NCBI GenBank assembly: GCA_963921195.1
Contig: OY992539.1
Location: 94,992,964 to 95,056,963 of the forward strand
Length of the DNA stretch: 64,000 nucleotides
From: Pegoplata infirma
Lineage: Eukaryota > Arthropoda > Insecta > Diptera > Anthomyiidae
Reading direction: 5' to 3'
Shown here piece after piece: positions 57,215-64,000 of the stretch (positions are counted from its first letter, which is position 1; every line of letters starts with the position of its first letter). The notes under the pieces were generated by a model. That model was given only the letters and a program-made list of their open reading frames with translations. It had not been told where the DNA came from and searched no databases. The translations under genes were made by a program, and so were the position numbers.

Positions 57215-58475
57215 AAAATTTTAAGTTATCGATACATCGATAACTTAACTATTTCCTATAGAAGTTTGGTGTTATCGATATATCTATAACTCTTTAACAT
57301 TCTATAAAAAATTTTGCCATCGAAAACTCTATAGTTCACTACAGATAGCGATTAAGTGTTATCGATAACTATATAGTTCCCTACAATTTTTGTATTATCG
57401 ATATATATATATTTCAATTTATCGATAATTAAAAATTGTTTAACTTAAAATTTTCCATAGAAAAATGAAGAGTTATCGATAACTTAAAATTTTCTAAAGA
57501 AAATTGTAGAGTTGTCGATAACTACAAAATGTCTATAGAAAATTTTAGAGTTATCGATAACTCAAATTTTTATTAATCGATAACTCTAAACTCTTCTATA
57601 GAAAATTGTAGAGTTATCGATAACTCCAAATTTTCTTTAGAAAATTGTAGAGTTATCTATAACTTAAAATTTTCTACAGAAAATTGTGTATTTATCGATA
57701 ACTTCAAATTGAAAATTTTGTATTATCGATGTTATTATAACTCTAAAAAACTTCTATTAAAAATGTTGTGTTATCGATCTTTCGATAACTCTAAAAATTG
57801 TCTATAAAAAATGTTGTGCTATAAAAACTTGTAAAGTTATCGTTTAGTTGATATTTTCTATAGAAATTTGCTGTGTTATCGATAACTTAATATTTTCTTA
57901 AAAAAATTGCTGAGTTATTGATTAATTCAAATTATCAATAGAAAATTGTAGAGTTATCGATAACTTAGAATTTTCTATAGAAAACTGTAGAGTTATCAAT
58001 AAATTTAAATTTTTTTAAATTTTAATTAATTTTGAGAGTTATCGATAGATGGATAGCAAAAAATTTTCAATAGAAATTTTTTAGATTATTTAAATTATCG
58101 ATAAATATTTTTTATAGTAAATTGTAATACTATTGATATGTCGATTAAAAAAGTTAGGAGAGTTATCGATATATCGATAACGCAAAATTTTCTATAGAAA
58201 ATTTTGTAATCGATAACACAAAATTTTTTATAGAAAATTTGTTAAGTTATCGATAACACACATTTTCAAACTTTCTACAGAAAATTTCGTGTTTTCGATA
58301 ACTTTACAAATTTTCTATAGAAAGTTAAGCATTATCGATGTATCGATAAATCTACTAATTTGCTACAAAACATTTTATGTTATCGATTTATAAATAACTC
58401 TACTATTTTCGACTGAAAACTTATTGTTGTCAATATTTAGATAATTCTACTGATATCCTGTATGAAAATTTGTGT
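57215..58475. repeat. TATCGATA satellite, about 30 units of 38-40 bp
   Basis: The consensus unit has two dyads, GAGTTATCGATAACTC and AATTTTCTATAGAAAATT. Examples with intact TTATCGATAA fall near 57226, 57356, 57474, 57552, 57614, 57692, 57877, 57956, 58163 and 58245; some units hold two CGATA palindromes in tandem. Units differ by about 10-25 percent by eye. Confidence 0.85.
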
Positions 58476-58477
58476 TA

Positions 58478-58857
58478 CACTAAAAAAAAACTTGTAAAAT
58501 TACAAGAAAAACTTGTAACTTTTTCTGTTTGCTGCCTCCTATTTGACAAAAATTCCTAGTAATTTTACAAGATTTTTACCAATAATTTTGTAAAATTTCT
58601 AGTAGTTTTACAAGATTTTTACCAATAATTTTGTAATTTTTGGCGCAATTAAAATTAGAAGGAATTCTCGTGAATTTACTAGATTTTTTTTTTGTAAAAT
58701 TGTCTTGGAAATTTGTAAAATTACAAAAAAAAAAAAAATGTAAAATTACAAAAAAAAATTTAAATTTCGATTTGTTAAAAAACAAAGAAAACTGTCTAAA
58801 TTTGGTAAAATGTGATTACCAGACTTTTCCTAGTAATTTGACAAAGTTTTTTGTGTG
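58478..58857. mobile_element. TA-flanked MITE inside the TATCGATA satellite
   Basis: The left end CACTAAAAAAAAACTTGTAA and inverted right end CACACAAAAAACTTTGTCAA are flanked by TA (58476-58477, 58858-58859). It includes a 46-base direct duplication (AGTAATTTTACAAGATTTTT at about 58557 and 58603). Confidence 0.75.
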
Positions 58858-58859
58858 TA

Positions 58860-59140
58860 CCGATATTTCACTAACTTTACAAATTCTCTATAGAATTTTT
58901 GTTATAAATATAGGGCTAACTTAACAAATTTCCTATAGAAAGTTTTCTTTAATCAATAATATTGAAAATTTTCTATAACAAAATGTATTTATCGATGTAT
59001 ATCGACAACTTTACACTTTTCTATAGAAAATTTGAAATTATCGATAACTTCAATTTTTTATCGAAAATTTGAAGTTTTGATTCTTGATATCTTCAGATTT
59101 TTCTATAGAAAATTGGAATTAATCGATAACAGTTTTATTC
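58860..59140. repeat. TATCGATA satellite, continuation
   Basis: Several more units (ATTATCGATAACTTCAATTT, TTAATCGATAACAG), more diverged than the main block. Confidence 0.7.
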
Positions 59141-59588
59141 TAGTTCGAGGCCCAAAAATATTTCTATATATGATATTGTCATAATAGAGTATTTTTAATT
59201 TATTGCTTTAAAAAAGTTACTCATCTCATAGTATGTCTGTACTGATCAGTTTCATCCCCACTAAGGAATCTTCAGCAGACTTTAGAGAATCATCGTTGGT
59301 CAATCAAACATCAAACTAGACATAATATTTGATATATTTCACAAGTTATTTGAGAAATACTATTATGAAGGTCCGAAATCTGTTTTCCAACAAAAATAAC
59401 TCTTTTAAAGCAAAAATTGTGTATACTAAATCACCATCGGTAATTATTAATATATGTGTTGCTGTTATTTTACCTAACCAAACAATAGTGTTGGTAGGAT
59501 AAGTCGTACTAAACTTTGTGTTAAATGTTGTTTTTTTATTTTTAGTACCAAAAGGTACATAAAAAAAAAACTCTAATCGAATATATAT
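59141..59588. other. Unclassified flank with one inverted arm
   Basis: 59531-59565 (TTTTAGTACCAAAAGGTACA) is repeated inverted at 61655-61690, so the foldback between sits in the loop of an older inverted repeat. Confidence 0.5.
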
Positions 59589-61618
59589 GGGGCATTCCAA
59601 GCCAAATCACTCACTTTTAGACCCGACCCCTTTCGATTTATTTTGTTTTTGGATATGTTTTAGTACTTACTAAATGCAACTTGGACACAAATTTTCAGCC
59701 TTTTATTTCAAGATGGTGTTGAGTAATCAATTTTTCAAAATGGCGATTTTCTCAAAAAAATTAAGAAATTGAAATTTTCAATTAATTTTGACCATTAAAA
59801 AAAATAGATATTTTAAAAAAAGTTGGACAACGTTTTGTTGGTATTTAAATGTAGTTTTAGAAAAAAATATGAAAAAATTATTCGAAGTAATTATCACTTA
59901 TTTTTTGACGTTTAAAAATTAAAATCGACTTTTTGAAAAAGTCCGAAACCTTCGATTTTTTTGTAAGAAACTATAAAAATTCTACTCTAAATTACGCAAC
60001 TTTTAAGCCATAATTCGAGATGTGATCACAATTCTTTCTATTTTTTTTTTAATTTTAAAAATTGCACCTTTTATTTTTTGGCTCTGATTTATTTTATATG
60101 GTGCTCCAAAAAAAATAAATTGGTAGATATTGACCCTAACTTACCCTAGATATATTCATTTCGAGGTAGAAATACGTCTCACAAAAATTTAGAGCGATCG
60201 GAAATGAGTAAGGCGTTCCTCATGGGCCTTGAAGTTTAGAAAACGGATTACAAGGAAGAATATGAATTTTTTTCTGTTTTCTCAATATTTTTGGTATTTT
60301 AAGTTAAGTTTTAATTCAAGTGGTTACAGAATTATGATGTAGAGTAAAATGCCTTTCTAATAAGATACTAAAAACTAAAATCGGTTGAAAATCAGCCAAG
60401 TTATTACAACTTCCCCAGGCATCTAACGTGTGGCAGACAACTTGATTTAGCAATACAATCCGATTTTTGAAATTCATTGAAATTTTCTACTGTAATAACA
60501 TTTTTTTATTCTTCAAGTTCAAATGTAATAAGAAGACAAGTATTTTTCACATTGTGTTTTGCTAACATGTTTTAAATTAATGCTAAAAATGCCTGCATTT
60601 TCAACACCCTTTTGAAATCTCTATTTAAAAAAAAAAATTTTTTTTTTGTTTTAAAATTTGGAAAAACCAAAAAAATATTACACTGAAACATTAATAATGA
60701 AAAAATGTTATTACAGTAGAAAATTTCAATAAATTTAAAAAAAGGGACTCGTATTCTTTAATCAAGTGGTATGACACACGCTAGATGCCTGGGGAAGTTG
60801 TAATAACTTGGCTGATTTTTAACCGATTTAAGTTTTTAGTACCTTATTAGAAAGGTATTTTACTTTACATCACAATTCCGTAATTGCTTGAAATAAAACT
60901 TAACTTAAAATACCAAAAATATTGCGAAAACAGAAAAAAATTCATATTTTTCCTTGTAATCCGTTTTTTAAACTTTAAGGACCACGCTAAACGCCTTACC
61001 CATTTCCGATCGTTCTAAATTTTTGTGAGACGTATTTTTACCTCGAAATGAATATATCTAGGGTAAGTTAGGGTCAATATCTACCAATTTATTTTTTTTG
61101 GAGCACCATATAAAATAAATCAGAGCCAAAAAATAAAAGGTGCAATTTTAAAAATTAAAAAAAAATAGATAGAATTGTGATCACATCTCGAATTATGGCT
61201 TAAAAGTTGCGTAATTTAGAGTACAATTTTTACAATTTTTTACAAAAAATTCGAAGGTTTCGGACTTTTTCAAAAAGTCGATTTTAATTTTTAAACGTCA
61301 AAAAATAAGTGATAATTACTTCGAATAATTTTTTCATATTTTTTTTCTAAAACTACATTTAAATACCAACAAAACGTTATCCAACTTTTTTTTAAATGTC
61401 TTTATTTTTCAATGGTCAAAATTAATTAAAAATTTAAATTTTTTAATTTTTTTGAGAAAATCGCCATTTTGAAAAATTGATTACTCAACACCATCTTGAA
61501 ATAAAAGGCTGAAAATTGGTGTCCAAGTTGCATTTAATAAGTACTAAAACATATCCAAAAATAAAATAAATCGTAAGGGGTCGGGTCTAAAAGTGAGTGA
61601 TTTGGCTTGGAATGCCCC
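59589..61618. mobile_element. Foldback element 6 (GGGGCATTCC ends), arms about 0.92 kb
   Basis: The ends GGGGCATTCCAAGCCAAATC and its inverted copy are perfect over more than 40 bases; the flanks are TATATAT and ATATACA. The arms (59589-60505, 60700-61618) stay nearly identical throughout, with indels only in A/T runs. The 0.2-kb centre is asymmetric and A/T-rich. No transposase. Shares the GGGGCATTCCA terminus with 24413, 29285 and the remnant at 41622. Confidence 0.9.
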
Positions 61619-61689
61619 ATATACATATATAAAGGCCGAATAAATACATTTTATTTTTATGTACCTTTTGGTACTAAAAATAAAAAAAC

Positions 61690-61880
61690 AACAATTAATC
61701 GATAACTCTAAAATTTTTTAAACAAAATTTTAAGTTATCGATAACTATACAAATTTCTATAGAAAAATTGTAGTTAACGATAACTCTACAATTTTCGAGA
61801 GACATTTTGTAGTTATCGACAACTCTACAATTTTCTTTAGAAAATTTGAAGTTATCGATAACTCTTCAATTTCAATATTT
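61690..61880. repeat. TATCGATA satellite, third block
   Basis: Four to five units (TTAATCGATAACTCTAAAAT, AGTTATCGATAACT, AAGTTATCGATAACTC). It is separated from the main block by the foldback, which implies the insertion lies within or next to a longer original array. Confidence 0.75.
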
Positions 61881-61964
61881 GCCATAATATTTTCTACAAA
61901 GTTCCGATTAATTTTTATTAATAAATAAAAATTGTTTTATTCGACCTTTAAAATATTATATTTT

Positions 61965-62448
61965 GAGGATGTTTATTCTGGCTCGAGGTCATTATTTTCA
62001 TTACTAATTAAAACCATGATATTCTCATAGCATAATTTTCAAGAAATTTTTTTTTTTTTTGTTTTAAATTTATTTTAATGTTTTAAATATTTTTGTTGGT
62101 TATTGACAATCGTTGCCTTACTAGTATAGTACAATTTCTTCGTCTTTCTAATTCCCATTGTGGATAGAGTCGAATATGTATTAGTATTTTAGTTTGTGCA
62201 CAAACGATTTGTCATTAGACTAGTTTGGTACTTTGTAGTAAATCATTTCTATTTGTGCTAAATAATCTTGACAAGGGAATCTGACAAATTCCGAAACACG
62301 TGTCGATTAAGTCTTGCAAAAATGACCAACATAAATAAATTTAAAACAAAAAAAAATAATTTTCTTGAAAATTATGCTATGAGAATATCATGGTTTTAAT
62401 TAGTAAAGAAAATAATGACCTCGAGCCAGAATAAACATCCTCAAAATA
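61965..62448. mobile_element. Inverted-repeat element, arms about 120 bp
   Basis: GAGGATGTTTATTCTGGCTC to AGCATAATTTTCAAG at 61965-62043 is repeated inverted at 62362-62448, and inner poly-T/TTTAAATTTATTT pairs extend the arms. The loop holds CCGAAACACGTGTCGATTAA. Confidence 0.75.
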
Positions 62449-62530
62449 TTTCTGAAATGTTTTTACTTGTCGTAGAATACCACTGGTGATGGCAAATGAA
62501 TGAAGAGTATCTATCCTAATTTTCCCATTT

Positions 62531-62696
62531 TTTTTATACCCTCCACTTAGTGATAGAGGGTATATATAAGTTTGTCATTCCGTTTGTAACTCATCGAAAT
62601 ATCGATCTGGGACCCCATAAAGTATATATATTCATGATGCCCGATCGATTTTAAGACATTCTAGCGATGTCCGTCTGTCCGTCTGTCCGTCTGTCC

Positions 62697-62738
<42 letters not shown>

Positions 62739-63199
62739 GGAAAATGCTGTCGCGGACAAAATATTGCACAGAGATGACTGAAACTTAACATATTTATTGG
62801 AAGTTCTCCCGAGAAGTTTGGTATTGCATTTGAGCGATATCGGTTCAGTGGTTCAGAAGTTATGAACGAAAATGTAAGCACACCTCCAAAATTTCAGTAC
62901 ATTTAACATAACCTAAAAATACAAAATGCTTTAATTCGGCTTCTGGTTGACATATGTGAACATAATTGAACACCAAATGGTATTTAAACAAGTACGAACA
63001 TATTTTTTGACAAAAAAAACAAAAAAATCGCGGATTTTTTTACCAAAATTTTTTTTCGCGGAAATTTTTTTTTTTCAAAAAAAAATTTTTTTTTCAAAAG
63101 TAATTTCCTTTTAAATAAAGTTTTTTGCAATAATCTTTTTGAAATTGTGGAGGGTATCACTACATTCGGCAAGGCCGAATTTAACTTTTTTACTTGTTT
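62531..63199 (+). mobile_element. mini-me/DINE-1-like element, type B2, copy 2
   Basis: Same as 53529-54190 with only scattered substitutions and a different GTCY tract length (62670-62738). Hairpin ATTCGGC-AAG-GCCGAAT and TTTACTTGTTT end. The high identity points to recent activity or conversion. Confidence 0.85.
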
Positions 63200-63754
63200 T
63201 TTTTTATTTTGAAAAATTTTGTATAAATATTAAAGAAGTATTTTATAAAATTTAATCCTCTAAAACTTTGAAGTCCTTTTAAATGGAAACAGGATCACGA
63301 AATGAAAAACTGTAAATGCAGTTTTTTTTGCATTCTGTTTCTAGTTACAAACGTATATTATCCAGTTCGTGTTTAACGACTTTTTTCATTTTTGTCGGCC
63401 GGTGCTATTTTCAATACCTTTCTTACGAACTTTAGAAGTAGTTCAGAATTGCTGAAAGTCCACTTCCACCCAAGTCTTGTACTAACCAGTTAAATTTTAT
63501 CTTCTTACTTTACCTCTTCATCATTATTATACATTTCCAGAGAATTTGTTAAAAATTAACTACCTGAAAAGATAAGACAAAAATCATAAATTAATTTAAA
63601 TAAAAATAGTAGTTTAAATATATATTCAATATTCAAATTATAACAAAAATCACTTTACCCTTGTCCCCAAACACAAAGTTTCTCCAAAACTATTGCGGAA
63701 AAAGCATTAATATAATGTTAACAAAAAATCAAAAAATCAAAAAAAAAATTAAAA
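63200..63754. other. No gene; dispersed repeat at 63298-63400
   Basis: AAACTGTAAATGCAGTTTTT and CCAGTTCGTGTTTAACGAC match 55325-55420. The rest is AT-rich. Confidence 0.4.
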
Positions 63755-64000
63755 AAAAGTAAGAAAATTATTGTCGGTCAAAACCGACCATATAATACCC
63801 TATACAACGGTTTTTCGGAAAATGGGTCCTAAGCCCAAACATGAACAGATTGGATCTCTTTTATTAGTGTGGAAAATACTCGCAAACCAAATTTTATTGA
63901 AATCGGCTGGTATTTGTGGAATTTATCGGAATATTGTCTGAAATTTTTATAAACTTTGTAAGACCAAAAATGGTCTGATTAGAATCAGATTAAAAAAGGT
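63755..64000 (-). mobile_element. mini-me/Helentron-like element, type C, end running off the window
   Basis: AAGTAAGAAAATTATTGTCG then GTCAAAACCGACC (hairpin GGTCGGT-TTTG-ACCGAC on minus) and TATAATACCCTATACAACGG match 35098-35170 in order. On minus the element ends TTTTCTTACTT. Confidence 0.65.

Overview
The window reads as nuclear DNA of a dipteran, most likely a calyptrate fly (blowfly or house-fly type). The evidence is the very AT-rich background, abundant copies of a mini-me/DINE-1-like element (start TATACCCT, internal GTCY microsatellite, terminal hairpin then ACTTGTTT), degenerate RNase H-bearing non-LTR retrotransposons, and one split gene whose protein has the homopolymer-rich style of fly proteins. 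The genus is not determined.

Only one host gene is supported. A 3.05-kb minus-strand exon (14906-17951) has a good splice acceptor at its 5' side and a GTAAG donor at its 3' side. It encodes about 1012 residues of a low-complexity, largely disordered protein, and the gene continues outside what I can see. No other exon was recognised. The rest of the window is probably intron or intergenic DNA filled with repeats.

Layout: 0-6 kb holds old mini-me-like and non-LTR fragments. 6.3-9.1 kb is a four-level nest of MITEs. 10.2-11.7 kb is a hAT-type element holding a solo LTR. 11.8-14.8 kb is a cluster of non-LTR 3' ends. 14.9-18.0 kb is the host exon. 18.3-20.1 kb is a complex tandem repeat. 20.1-24.4 kb holds two long foldback elements and a MITE made of a 21-bp minisatellite. 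25.5-35.1 kb is a GTAC-palindrome tandem array split by at least six insertions, including a hAT-type foldback with a perfect 8-bp target duplication. 37-40.3 kb holds a foldback, a microsatellite and a 37-bp TCTCAGA satellite. 41.6-48.2 kb is a nest of hAT-type and TA-flanked MITEs with two tRNA-like stretches. 49.4-53.4 kb holds tandem repeats, a foldback and non-LTR fragments. 53.5-63.2 kb is bracketed by two near-identical mini-me-like copies and holds two large foldbacks, an inverted repeat and a roughly 39-bp satellite built on the TATCGATA palindrome.

Two themes stand out. First, at least ten inverted-repeat (foldback) elements, several with arms of 0.4-1 kb, lie in what may be introns of one gene; such transcripts could form long hairpins. 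Second, two satellites share one design, in which an AT-rich palindrome (TTTTCTATANAAAA) alternates with a second palindrome, TATCGATA in one and TCTCAGA/TCTGAGA in the other. Coordinates of repeat edges are exact where a target-site duplication is quoted and otherwise approximate to 10-30 bases. All similarity statements come from reading, not from alignment software.
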